Shown piece after piece: positions 24,305 to 34,600 of a stretch of 44,654 nucleotides of DNA. A program made the translations under genes and the position numbers. Every line of letters starts with the position of its first letter. The first letter of the stretch is position 1. This DNA is from a virus. The notes beneath the pieces were generated by a model. It had not been told where the DNA came from. It searched no databases and saw only the letters and a program-made list of their open reading frames with translations. Where the stretch lies: positions 1-44,654 of IMG/VR virus record IMGVR_UViG_3300020468_000015, one strand, 5' to 3'.

Positions 24305-24766
24305 ATGTCGAATACAGTTGGACAAGATACAAATGTATATTTAGAAAACGGTGTAAAGGATCGTTACTTCTATGGTTTACGAAGAACCGACGAAGGAGAA
24401 TTATACATTGGTAAGGTTGACCAATTGTCAGCAAATGATCCGATAACAATTAACTTACCTGGAAACATTGACGACAACTATAAAGATTTTGATCAAGGTT
24501 ATGATTTTTATGAAGGAAGAGATTTAAATCATAGCAAACCATTTGTAAATTTAAAGTACGAACAATTTAGATGGGATGATGTAAATTTAAATTATTACAT
24601 CAATGATGAAGGAGAATTTGTTGTTAGATTGAACAGTAATCGTGGAGATGGTACTATCACATATCCACAAACAGATGAAACAGTTGTTACAGAAACAACT
24701 CCGTTTACATTTGATAAGACAACATATAATATGGATAGTAATGAAATAACATTCGATAGAAGTTAA
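24305..24766 (+). CDS. Conserved fibre-associated virion protein, paralogue A
   Basis: A 153-residue protein. Its core RYFYGLRRTDEGELYIGKVD, then LPGNIDDNYKDFDQGYDFYEGRD and KYEQFRWDDVNLNYYINDEGEFVVRLN, recurs in the 124-residue protein at 26077. Proteins with the YFYGLRRT core accompany fibre genes in marine T4-like phages. A mixed alpha/beta adaptor is likely. The C-terminal 35 residues (TDETVVTETTPFTFDKTTYN) are specific to this copy. The start is 1 nt after the previous stop. Confidence 0.7.
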   Translation: MSNTVGQDTNVYLENGVKDRYFYGLRRTDEGELYIGKVDQLSANDPITINLPGNIDDNYKDFDQGYDFYEGRDLNHSKPFVNLKYEQFRWDDVNLNYYINDEGEFVVRLNSNRGDGTITYPQTDETVVTETTPFTFDKTTYNMDSNEITFDRS

Positions 24767-24784
24767 AAACGTGGGAGGAAACGA

Positions 24785-26068
24785 ATGACAAGACAACTAA
24801 TTAACACCGGTATTTTGCCTAACGATGGTCAAGGTGACTCGTTACGTGATGCTGGTACAAAACTAAATTCCAATTTCAGTGAATTATACACTGCACTTGG
24901 AAACGGTACAGCACTGACAATTGTCAGTAATAATTTATTAAACGCAACAGGTTCTAACAAAGTAAGTTTTTTATACACTAATCTTTCAGATCTGCCAAGT
25001 GCAAGTACGTATCACGGAATGTTCGCCCACGTTCATTCTGAAAATGCTTCTTACTATGCTCACGCAGGTGCATGGGTTAAACTCGCAGACGAGAATAAAT
25101 CCATTGACATTTTTACGGATGTAGATACTTCAACAGCGGCTCCATCAAATGGACAAGCACTTGTTTGGGACCAAGGTGCAAGTAAATGGAAACCAGGCAC
25201 AGTATCCGGCGGTGGCGGCGGAGGTGGTGCAACTACCTTCTTGGCACTTACAGATACACCTACAACTTTTTCAGGTTATGCAAATGGCTTCTTAAGAGTT
25301 AACGGTGCAGGTGATGGTTTAACACTTGTAAACAATTTTTCAATTGATACTTTATCAGATGTTGACACAACAACTAGTGCTCCAGCGTCAGGACAAGTTT
25401 TAAAATGGAACGGTACACAATGGGCGCCGGCGAATGATGCAACATCAGGTGGCGGTGGATTAGACGCTGATACATTAGATGGTTTGGACAGCACATACTT
25501 TTTAAATTACAACAATTTAACAAACAAACCAGCAATTCCAACAGCGTTCACAGGATTATCAGATACTCCTACAAACTTTACAGGTGCGGCTGGTAGATTT
25601 GTTAAAGTAAATGGTTCAGGTACTGCTTTAGAATTTGTTACATCTTCTGCGGCTTCAACAGCATTGAACGATTTAACAGATGTTACGGCTTCAGGAGCGG
25701 CACAAGGTGATGTATTATATTACAATGGAACTGCATGGGTTTTACAAAATGGTCCAGTAATTAGATGGAATATTACAAACAACGGCGCAAGTGATTACAC
25801 ATTTAATGGTCCAGGTTTCCCTAGTGCTGTAAATGATCCAGTATTATATTTGATGAGAGGACACACTTACGTTTTAGTAAATGGTGGAGGCTCTACACAC
25901 CCATTTGAAATAAGAGTTTCAAACGGCGGAAGTGCGTACAGTACAGGAGTAACAGGTTCACAATCAGGAACACAGGTATTTACGGTACCAATGGATGCAC
26001 CAAGCACATTGTATTATCAATGTACGGCGCATAGTGGAATGGGTAACACAATTAATATTGTAAGTTAA
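24785..26068 (+). CDS. Tail fibre with C-terminal cupredoxin-like domain
   Basis: A 427-residue modular fibre. The N-terminus LINTGILPNDGQGDSLRDA then GTKLNSNFSELY (about 4-37) is a common virion-attachment start of phage fibres. Three LTDTP/LSDTP-type repeats follow, joined by a Gly linker (SGGGGGGGA). Residues about 205-245 contain LDADTLDGLDSTYF, a fibre joint. The last 90 residues look like a plastocyanin-type cupredoxin: a central strand VLYLMRGHTYVLV, a His in THPFEIR and a C-terminal YYQCTAHSGMGN. The Cys, second His and Met are arranged C-x2-H-x2-M as in type 1 copper sites. The protein could bind copper or use the fold only as a binding tip. Confidence 0.75.
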   Translation: MTRQLINTGILPNDGQGDSLRDAGTKLNSNFSELYTALGNGTALTIVSNNLLNATGSNKVSFLYTNLSDLPSASTYHGMFAHVHSENASYYAHAGAWVKLADENKSIDIFTDVDTSTAAPSNGQALVWDQGASKWKPGTVSGGGGGGGATTFLALTDTPTTFSGYANGFLRVNGAGDGLTLVNNFSIDTLSDVDTTTSAPASGQVLKWNGTQWAPANDATSGGGGLDADTLDGLDSTYFLNYNNLTNKPAIPTAFTGLSDTPTNFTGAAGRFVKVNGSGTALEFVTSSAASTALNDLTDVTASGAAQGDVLYYNGTAWVLQNGPVIRWNITNNGASDYTFNGPGFPSAVNDPVLYLMRGHTYVLVNGGGSTHPFEIRVSNGGSAYSTGVTGSQSGTQVFTVPMDAPSTLYYQCTAHSGMGNTINIVS

Positions 26069-26076
26069 GGATTATA

Positions 26077-26451
26077 ATGGCACAAGTTTTTGGAGTAGGC
26101 ATAGATGAATTACAGAAATCGCTGGCAAACAGCAGATATTTCTATGGTTTACGCAGAACTGAAAACGGTGAATTGTACATGGTGAAAGCAGATTTACTTG
26201 AACTAGAAGATGGTGTTCAATTGAATAGACCAGGTAATATTGATTCAAATTATAATAATTTTTCAAGAGGAGAAGATTTTTTTGAAGGCAGAGATCAACA
26301 GCACAGAACAGTTTATCAGAACCTTGTTTATGAACAGTACAAATGGGACGGAAGAAACCTATTTTATTATGTGAATAAAGATGGTGAATTAGTATTAAAA
26401 GTTAACGAGGCTCAAACGTATTTAGGATACGTTGAACCTTATAGTAGTTAG
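26077..26451 (+). CDS. Conserved fibre-associated virion protein, paralogue B
   Basis: A 124-residue paralogue of the gene at 24305. It shares RYFYGLRRTENGELYMVKAD, then RPGNIDSNYNNFSRGEDFFEGRD and YEQYKWDGRNLFYYVNKDGELVLKVN. It lacks the Thr-rich tail of the other copy and ends in YLGYVEPYSS. The pair flanks the cupredoxin-tipped fibre on both sides, suggesting duplication together with that fibre gene and a shared attachment role. AAGGATT lies 6 nt before the ATG. Confidence 0.7.
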   Translation: MAQVFGVGIDELQKSLANSRYFYGLRRTENGELYMVKADLLELEDGVQLNRPGNIDSNYNNFSRGEDFFEGRDQQHRTVYQNLVYEQYKWDGRNLFYYVNKDGELVLKVNEAQTYLGYVEPYSS

Positions 26452-26456
26452 AGGAA

Positions 26457-26463
26457 ATAAATA
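26457..26463 (+). promoter_or_regulatory. Late promoter core (ATAAATA)
   Basis: AAATAAATAG lies 19 nt before the ATG at 26482, with GTAAGGAA between as ribosome site. Confidence 0.6.
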
Positions 26464-26481
26464 GTAGTAAGGAATTAATCA

Positions 26482-29400
26482 ATGGCAGATTTTCGAATAG
26501 ATAGGATACGTTTTAAATGGAGAGGTGATTGGACAGCAGGCACTCTCTATGTAAAAGATGACGTTTTAAGATTCGGTGCAAAAGTTTATGTTTGTATTGA
26601 AGTTCACACATCAGATTCAAACTTTTATAATGATTTAAATTCAAGTACTCCTAAATGGACGCAGATGATGGACGGTCAAAGTTGGACCGGCGATTGGAAA
26701 GCGGCAACTTTTTACAAAATTGGCGAACTAGTAAAAGTTGGTGGTCTAATTTACAAATGTATCGAAGGACATATTTCAAATGCTGATGCAAACAACGGTG
26801 TATTAGGTGACGAATTAAAATGGGTTTACTTTGCACGTGGAGAAGATTGGCAAACTGTATGGCAACCAAACACATTGTACAATGTTGACCAGACTGTAAT
26901 CTACGGTGGTTCAATTTGGAAATGTAACACAGCACACACATCTTCAACAGCAGACGCAGGATTGGCTTTCCATGCAAGTTATTGGGATCTATATTCTAAA
27001 TCAGACAACTGGAGAAATGTTTGGACAGAAAATACTTTATACTATCCAGATGATATTGTAAGATACGGTGGTAACATTTATAGATGTTTAACAGGACACA
27101 GATCAGCACCAGTTAACAACTGGACAAATCCTACATACACAACAGGAGCAACAGGAACAAATGCGGCATTTTTTGTTTGGAGAGTAGGAACAACTTATTA
27201 TGTAAACATCACGAACGCAGGTACAGGTTACGCAAACTTAAACACATTTAATATTGTTGGAACAGCACTAGGTGGCGATGTTGGCTCACACGATGCTGTG
27301 ATTCAAGTAAACACAGTTGATGGTTCGGGTGCAATTCAATCAGTTTCAATCACAGGAACAGCAAACAATGTAAATGATGGATTAGAAGCCAATACTGCTC
27401 AATGGGAATTAGTATTAACTGGTATCAGTTACGTTGGAGATTATGCAAGAGGCACAAGATACAAACCAAATGAAATAGTTAGATGGTCTCCAGGCACGTG
27501 GAAAGTGTCAACAGGTCATTGGGCAACTGATCCTAGAATGGTTGAAGCAAACTTCAGTTTATGGATTCCAGGTTTAGAGTATGAAGACCTTTGGACGGAA
27601 TCACAGTACTATCAACAAGGTGATGTGGTACTTTACGGAGGTTACACATATGTTGCACTTGTAAGTAACATTGGTATAACTCCAACATTAACAGATTCGA
27701 CAAACACTTGGGAAGCACAGGTTTTAGGTTACACATTCAAAGGAGAATGGGTTGGACAAACAATACAAAATGGTCAACTTCAACCTTATGTTTACAAAAC
27801 AGGAGATGTTGTAAGAGCAGGTGGTGATTTATACATTGCTGTAAGAACAAATTCTGATGTTGGACCAGACACAAGAGATGTTTATGATCCAGGTACAGAC
27901 GAACCTTTCCCATGGCAGTTATTAGTAACAGGAAATATGTTCAGAGGTCCTTGGGTGGATCAAGATATAGGCGGAGTTACAGGTGAGTCTACTTATTTCC
28001 CAGGTGATCTTGTAACAATAGCAGGAACACTTTACAAATGTATTTTAAAACATGAAGCAAATTCTTCAGATGCGAAACCACCATTAGATTTTGCATCAGA
28101 AAATGTTGGTCCATATTGGGTATTAGTGGCACAAGGTCACACTCCAAACGTATTGGAATATCCTGGAGATATAAAAACCCAAGCAGATGATTCTACAAGA
28201 TTGAGAATAGGTATTGGAACAACAGGACAATTATTAAAAGCAGGTTCAAACACTTATCCTTTCTGGGAAGATTTTGAAAAAGTAAACAAAGTTTACTATG
28301 TTGCACCAGATGGAATTGATCTAGAAACAGCAGGTAACAAATTAAGTTCACCATTTAAAACAATCAAGTATGCTTGTGATTACATCCAAGGTGATTTGGC
28401 AAATAGAGCACCAGCAACAATATTCATTAAAACAGGAATATACGAAGAAATTTTACCTATCACAGTACCAAGAGATGTGGCACTTGTAGGAGATGAATTA
28501 AGAAGTACAACAGTAAAACCAGCGGCAGGTTATGAAACTGGTTATGATATGTTCTATGTAAACAATGGAACAGGAATTAGAAACATGACACTACAAGGTT
28601 TAACAGGAACTCTAGGTGCTATGAATCAATATGGTACAAAAAGACCAACAGGTGGTGCTTTTGTTTCATTAAATCCAGGAACAGGTGTAAATGACGCAAG
28701 TGCTTGGATCACAAGTAAATCATGTTATGTACAAAACGTTTCAACATTTGGATCAGGATGTATTGGATTAAAAGTAGATGGTGACCTACACGCAGGTGGT
28801 TACAGATCAGTTGTTGCTAATGACTTTACACAGGTTATTGACAACGGTATTGGTTATTGGGCAAACGGTGAAGGAAGATCAGAACTTGTTTCTGTATTCA
28901 CATACTACTGTCACATAGGATATCTTGCAACTAACGGTGGTAAAGTTAGAGCAACTAACGGAAATAATTCTTATGGAGATTTTGGTTCAGTTGCAGAAGG
29001 TGTTACACCAACTGAAACTCCTATCACAGGTAAATTTAATAACAGAACAGGTGAAGCAACAGTAGATAAAGTTTACAACGATGAAAACGAAATATTTGCT
29101 TTTGCTTATGATCACGCAGGACAAGATTACACATCTGCAACAATTACAATTTCAGGTTCAGGTGAAGGTGCGGCAGGTTCTATTGCGTATGAAAATACAA
29201 GAGATAATGCTGTAAACAGAATTAGAATATTAGGTCCTGGAGATTCAACACCAGCAGGTGGTGCCGCTTATACAAGTAAATCAGGACCAGCAATTTCAGG
29301 TGATGGTACATCAATCAAACTAAATGCACAGTTCCAAGGTACAACTGCACAAACAGTTGGACAAAGAATTTACATTTGGGAAGGTACAGGCAGAGGACAA

Positions 29401-31626
29401 TACGCAATTATTGATTCATTTAATGAAGTAACAAAAGTTTGTACAGTTAAAAAAGAATTTGATAACACACCAGGCTGGCAACATTTCTTAGGAGGATTCA
29501 AAATTGAAACAGAATTAAATCCTTCAACAAAATATTTTATTGAACCAAGAATTCAGGTTTCAGAACCAGCATATGCAAATTCAACAGCAAGTATTCCACT
29601 TGCAGGAAATTATGACATAGGTGCACAAAGAAGAGTAGGTGCATCAAACGTAACTGTGTTATTAGGTAATGGTAGAGGTTTAAGAACAACAGATGGTTCA
29701 AGTTGGACAACTGGAAACGCAGTACCAACAGCAAACTGGACAGACTTAGAAGGCGGTACTAACTGGTTTATGGCAGTGTCAACTGATGGTACAGTAGCAA
29801 GATCTCAAGACGGTGCAAACTGGAGTGACATCAGCAGTAATTTAGGTGCTGATCTTTTCACAGGTGTTGCTTATGAAGGTACTACATGGATTGTTGCTTC
29901 AAGAACAGGTGTTGTTTACAGATCAACAGATGAAGGTGCTACATGGACAAACCAACAAGTTGAACCATATGATGGATCAACTCCAGTATTCCATTATGCG
30001 GCGGCAGGTAACGGATTGTTTATATTATCAAACAACCTAGGTCAAACTTGGGAATCAATTGATGATGGTGTAACATGGCAAATGGCGGCTGACATCGGTG
30101 GTACAAGATACCTTGTTAATTCTTTACAATACTTAGGTGGAAAATTTGTTGCAACTGTACAAGATTCACCATTTGATGATTCAACATCAGCAAACAAATT
30201 CTTTGTTTCAAATGCTAACGTGGCACAAAGTTCAACAAGTGCAACAACAGTATGGACAGAATCAGATGCTCCACCACACACAGGACCATACAATGTTACT
30301 TGGTCTCAAGGAACTTTTGTTGCAGTGACACCTTCAGGTGAAGTTGCTTACAGTTATGACTGTGTAAGTTGGAAACAATTAACAACATTATCAGGAACAT
30401 TCGGAAGAATAGTAGGCGGAAGATCAGGTGGCAATTACTTTGTTCCATTATCAACAGGACCAATGAGTAACTTAACAATATTGAAAAAAGGTGCTCCACC
30501 ACTTTGTAGAGTAATTACAAATGCAGGTAAAGTATCTAAAATACAAATACTTGATCCAGGTTCAGGATACGCAAGTGCACCAACAGTTTCAATCACGGAC
30601 AATGTTAATACAGTAGATGTAAGTGTACAAGCAAGAACAGCCAACGGAGTATTAGGACAACCAACATTTACAAATAGAGGTACAGGTTTTATTAACGTAA
30701 GTGCAACTCTTGATGGAGATGGATTTAAAGATGAATATCAAATTGGTAAAGTAATGCAAGTTCAAGATTTATCTAGAGAACCAGGACCAGGTGACTTGTT
30801 ATACATAAATGGTATTGATGATCAAATTTACAGAGTGACTCAAATAACAAATGTACAAGGAACTGCGCCTAACATATCAGCACAATTTAGAATATCACCA
30901 AGTCTAAAATCAAATGAATCTCCTAATCATTTAGAAACATTTACAATTAGACAACAATATTCACAAGTAAGATTAACAGGACATGATTTCTTAGATATTG
31001 GTACTGGTGGTTTAACAACTACAAACTATCCAACACTTTATACTAACGCAGGTTTCACTGAAGGATATGATCCACAACCTGCAAGAGAAGTTGCAAACAA
31101 TGGTGGTGGTAGAGTATTCTACACGTCAACTGACCAAGATGGTAACTTTAGAGTTGGTGAATTATTTGAAGTTGAACAGGCAACAGGTATTGTTACACTT
31201 AACGCAGACTTATTCAACCTATCAGGATTAAGTGAATTAAGTTTGGGTGGTGTTGTATTAGGTGGAACTGAAGTTGTAATTAGAGAATTCAGTACAGATG
31301 CAACAATGTCTGCTAATTCAGACAATATTGTACCAACACAAAAAGCAATCGTAACATATATTGGTAACAGAGTATCAGGTGGTGGTGCTAACTTGAATGT
31401 TTCTGGTTTCAGAGCAGGTCAGGTTAAAGTAAGAAATAGAGAAATGTTCAATGAAGCGTTCCCAACTAACGGTGTTATAAGTTTCCCTCAAGTAACCAAT
31501 TTAAATGGTGGAATGGGCGGTTACTTAATGGCGTTGAATTTCTTTACAGGAGGAACAGCAAGTACTGAACTAAATGAAGGGGATCCGATTAGTGCAATTG
31601 ACGACTCTAATGGATATGGCTCATAA
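26482..31626 (+). CDS. Giant tail fibre with CBM-like repeats, beta-helix and Asp-box propeller
   Basis: A 1714-residue protein. The N-terminal 550 residues hold eight imperfect repeats of the CBM5/12 chitin-binding-like type, each W-x-x-x-W-x-x-x-T-x-Y-x-x-x-D-x-V-x-x-G-G-x-x-Y-x-C, for example WQPNTLYNVDQTVIYGG. A beta-helix starts near 604 (VYYVAPDGIDLETAGNK, then KTGIYEEILPITVPRDVAL). Residues about 1050-1333 carry Asp-box repeats (RSQDGANW, RSTDEGATW, ESIDDGVTW) of a sialidase-type beta-propeller; the Arg triad of active sialidases was not found, so binding is more likely than cleavage. The C-terminal part (TDQDGNFRVGELF, then NIVPTQKAIVTYI) is shared with the next gene. It is probably glycan-binding. 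Confidence 0.83.
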   Translation: MADFRIDRIRFKWRGDWTAGTLYVKDDVLRFGAKVYVCIEVHTSDSNFYNDLNSSTPKWTQMMDGQSWTGDWKAATFYKIGELVKVGGLIYKCIEGHISNADANNGVLGDELKWVYFARGEDWQTVWQPNTLYNVDQTVIYGGSIWKCNTAHTSSTADAGLAFHASYWDLYSKSDNWRNVWTENTLYYPDDIVRYGGNIYRCLTGHRSAPVNNWTNPTYTTGATGTNAAFFVWRVGTTYYVNITNAGTGYANLNTFNIVGTALGGDVGSHDAVIQVNTVDGSGAIQSVSITGTANNVNDGLEANTAQWELVLTGISYVGDYARGTRYKPNEIVRWSPGTWKVSTGHWATDPRMVEANFSLWIPGLEYEDLWTESQYYQQGDVVLYGGYTYVALVSNIGITPTLTDSTNTWEAQVLGYTFKGEWVGQTIQNGQLQPYVYKTGDVVRAGGDLYIAVRTNSDVGPDTRDVYDPGTDEPFPWQLLVTGNMFRGPWVDQDIGGVTGESTYFPGDLVTIAGTLYKCILKHEANSSDAKPPLDFASENVGPYWVLVAQGHTPNVLEYPGDIKTQADDSTRLRIGIGTTGQLLKAGSNTYPFWEDFEKVNKVYYVAPDGIDLETAGNKLSSPFKTIKYACDYIQGDLANRAPATIFIKTGIYEEILPITVPRDVALVGDELRSTTVKPAAGYETGYDMFYVNNGTGIRNMTLQGLTGTLGAMNQYGTKRPTGGAFVSLNPGTGVNDASAWITSKSCYVQNVSTFGSGCIGLKVDGDLHAGGYRSVVANDFTQVIDNGIGYWANGEGRSELVSVFTYYCHIGYLATNGGKVRATNGNNSYGDFGSVAEGVTPTETPITGKFNNRTGEATVDKVYNDENEIFAFAYDHAGQDYTSATITISGSGEGAAGSIAYENTRDNAVNRIRILGPGDSTPAGGAAYTSKSGPAISGDGTSIKLNAQFQGTTAQTVGQRIYIWEGTGRGQYAIIDSFNEVTKVCTVKKEFDNTPGWQHFLGGFKIETELNPSTKYFIEPRIQVSEPAYANSTASIPLAGNYDIGAQRRVGASNVTVLLGNGRGLRTTDGSSWTTGNAVPTANWTDLEGGTNWFMAVSTDGTVARSQDGANWSDISSNLGADLFTGVAYEGTTWIVASRTGVVYRSTDEGATWTNQQVEPYDGSTPVFHYAAAGNGLFILSNNLGQTWESIDDGVTWQMAADIGGTRYLVNSLQYLGGKFVATVQDSPFDDSTSANKFFVSNANVAQSSTSATTVWTESDAPPHTGPYNVTWSQGTFVAVTPSGEVAYSYDCVSWKQLTTLSGTFGRIVGGRSGGNYFVPLSTGPMSNLTILKKGAPPLCRVITNAGKVSKIQILDPGSGYASAPTVSITDNVNTVDVSVQARTANGVLGQPTFTNRGTGFINVSATLDGDGFKDEYQIGKVMQVQDLSREPGPGDLLYINGIDDQIYRVTQITNVQGTAPNISAQFRISPSLKSNESPNHLETFTIRQQYSQVRLTGHDFLDIGTGGLTTTNYPTLYTNAGFTEGYDPQPAREVANNGGGRVFYTSTDQDGNFRVGELFEVEQATGIVTLNADLFNLSGLSELSLGGVVLGGTEVVIREFSTDATMSANSDNIVPTQKAIVTYIGNRVSGGGANLNVSGFRAGQVKVRNREMFNEAFPTNGVISFPQVTNLNGGMGGYLMALNFFTGGTASTELNEGDPISAIDDSNGYGS

Positions 31627-31628
31627 TG

Positions 31629-31635
31629 ATAAATA
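31629..31635 (+). promoter_or_regulatory. Late promoter core (ATAAATA)
   Basis: GATAAATAAC begins 3 nt after the previous stop and 32 nt before the ATG at 31661; AGAGGA provides the ribosome site. Confidence 0.6.
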
Positions 31636-31660
31636 ACTTTAAACAGAGGATATAGCAACA

Positions 31661-34600
31661 ATGGCTGAGTTTAAACTAGGTAGAATTCGATTTGTATGGA
31701 AAGGTTCTTGGTACACAGGAGCCGTTTATTCAGTAGATGATGTAGTAAGATATGGTGGTAGAACATATATCTGTGTGGTTAACCATACAGCGGCATCAGA
31801 ATTCCAAACTGATTTAACAGCGGCAAATTGGGCATTGATGTCCGATGGTCAAGAATGGAAAGGTGACTGGAGTCTTAACACAACTTACAAACCAAATGAC
31901 ATTGTAAAATACGGTGGATACATTTATATTTGTAACACAGGTCACACATCAACAGCAGTTGCTAATGATGGATTAGAAGTTGATATTGCAAAATGGGATC
32001 TTTTCATTGAAGGATTTAATTACACATCAGATTGGGCAATCAGCACAAGATACAAAATTAACGATTTAGTAAGATACGGAAATTCAATTTATCTTTGTAC
32101 AACTGCACACGTTTCTGCGGCAACAACAGCAGATGGTTTAGAGGCTAACAGTGCTAACTGGGAATCTTTTGCAAAAGGTTTTAATTGGTTAAACAACTGG
32201 GCAATTAATACAAGATACAAATCAAATGACACAGTAAGATATGGTGGACAACTTTACATCTGTATTACTGGACACACATCAGCGGCTACAACTGCTTTAG
32301 GTTTAGAACCAGATCAAGCAAAATGGCAAGCAGTACACCCAGGTATCGAATACAAAGGTACTCACGCAGGTACAACAAGATATAAAGTAAATGATGTTGT
32401 TAAGTATGGTGCAAATTTATACATTGCAACAGCAGGACACACATCAACAACAGATTTAAATGCAGACTCGGCGAACTGGGGATTATTCATTCCAGGTTTA
32501 GAGTTTGAAGATTCATGGAGTTCATCAACACAATATCAACAAGGTGACATTGTAACATACGGAGGTTTCCAATATGTTGCATTAACTCTTAACTCAAATA
32601 AAAATCCATCAACACAAACAAGTGATTGGGATTTATTTGTAACAGGGTTCAGTTTAAAAGGTGATTACAACAATGGAACGGCTTACAAAACAGGTGACGT
32701 TGTTAGAGTTGGTGGTATAACTTACATTTCAATTGCAGACACAACAGGTAACAGACCACCGAATGTATTATACTGGGATAAACTTAACGAAGGTTTATAC
32801 TGGAGAGGTACTTGGACAAATGCGACTTACTACGACAAAGGCGACATTATAAGAGGTGCAATCAATACTGATACTTCTTATGTTGCAGTAACATCACACA
32901 CTGCAAACAATGTAGGTCCAAGCACAATTAACGAACCAGGTTATGCACCGGGGGCAGGTGTTGACACTTCAGTTTGGCAACTATTAGCAGGTGGTCCAGA
33001 GAATGATACTTTATCTGCACAAGGTGATTTATTAATTTACGGTGCTTCAGGTCCAAGTAGATTAGCAATTGGTAATCCAGGACAAGCACTTGTTGTAAAC
33101 TCAGCAGGTACTTTACCTGAATGGGGTTATGTTGGACAAATTGATCAAGTTTATTATGTAAGTCCAGATGGAAGTGATGTTCCAGCACCAGATGGTGGTG
33201 TAACTTTAGATAGAGCATGGAAATCTATAAGATATGCACTACACCAAATGGACAAAGGACCAAGAAATCCACAAGCAGTAAATCTTTTAGAAAGAAACAA
33301 AGCATTTATTCAAGATGAAACTATTGCTTGGATCAATGCACAGATTGCCGGTGCAATTTCTCCATTCACAGGATCATTTACATACAACGCAGTAAAATGT
33401 AGAAGAGATATTGGTATTCTAATTGAATCAGTATTACATGATTTAAGACATGGTGGTAACAGAAAATCTAGAATGTCGGCATTAAGTTATTTCACGCCAG
33501 CAGGTGCTTCATATGTTACTGGACAAACAGCAGAAACGGCGGCGGCTATTGTTAGAGCGGCATACATTGCTCAACAAGTTGTTTCAAACAATACAAGTTA
33601 CAGTGCATCACAAGGTACAACTTTACAAGTTTCAGATTTAACTAAAAATGCTGAAGCAGGCACAACAACATCAATAGAAACTTTAATGAAACTTTCTTCA
33701 GATGCAATTACGGCTGGAGTTGTTACAGGTATACCTACTGAAGTTTATCCAAACACAACATTAAACGTGAAAACAGGTACATATCAAGAAATTTTACCAA
33801 TGAGTGTAAAAGAAAGATGTGCAGTTGTTGGAGATGAATTAAGATCAACAAATATCAGACCAGCAGGCGTTATTACTAATTCAAGTGATACACAATACAG
33901 TTTACAAGGTATACAACGTTTAGAAGCAATCGTCAGTGATGTAATTCAAAACAGTGCAGTAACAGTTACGCCAACAGGTGGTGTAACAGGTTTAACTCCT
34001 ACATCAGGCACAGTATTAGGAATTGCTGATGTTACTGGTACAGATGTTGCAACAACAACTACAGGTTCAGGAACAGGATTAAAAGTTACAGTAGTTTGTA
34101 ATGCTTTCCAATCTTATTCTTCAGTAACAATCACTTCACCAGGACAAGGTTATGGTGCAGGCGATCAAATTACTATACCATCAGCAACAAGTTGTAATGC
34201 AAACAGTAACAATGCGGCAACACCTTTAGGTGCAGACATTGTATTGAACACAACAGGCGTTACAAGTGGTAACACATTAACACAAAACACAGCGGTACCG
34301 GCAGGTTCAGCGGCGGCGGCAACTGCGGCAACAACTTTAGCAGACAATATTGAAAAATACATTGACTTCAAAATAAATGCTAACGGTTCTGAACCAGCAA
34401 TGACAGGTTCGAACATACCTAACACAACAGCAGGATACACAGATGCACGTTTAAGATTATTAGCAAACAAAGATTTCATTGCTAGAGAATGTTCAGAATA
34501 TGTGAAAAGACAGAATCCAAGTTTAAACTTCAATCAAACTGATTGTGAAGATGATATTAAAGATTACGTAGACGCAATGATACATGACTTGTACTACACA

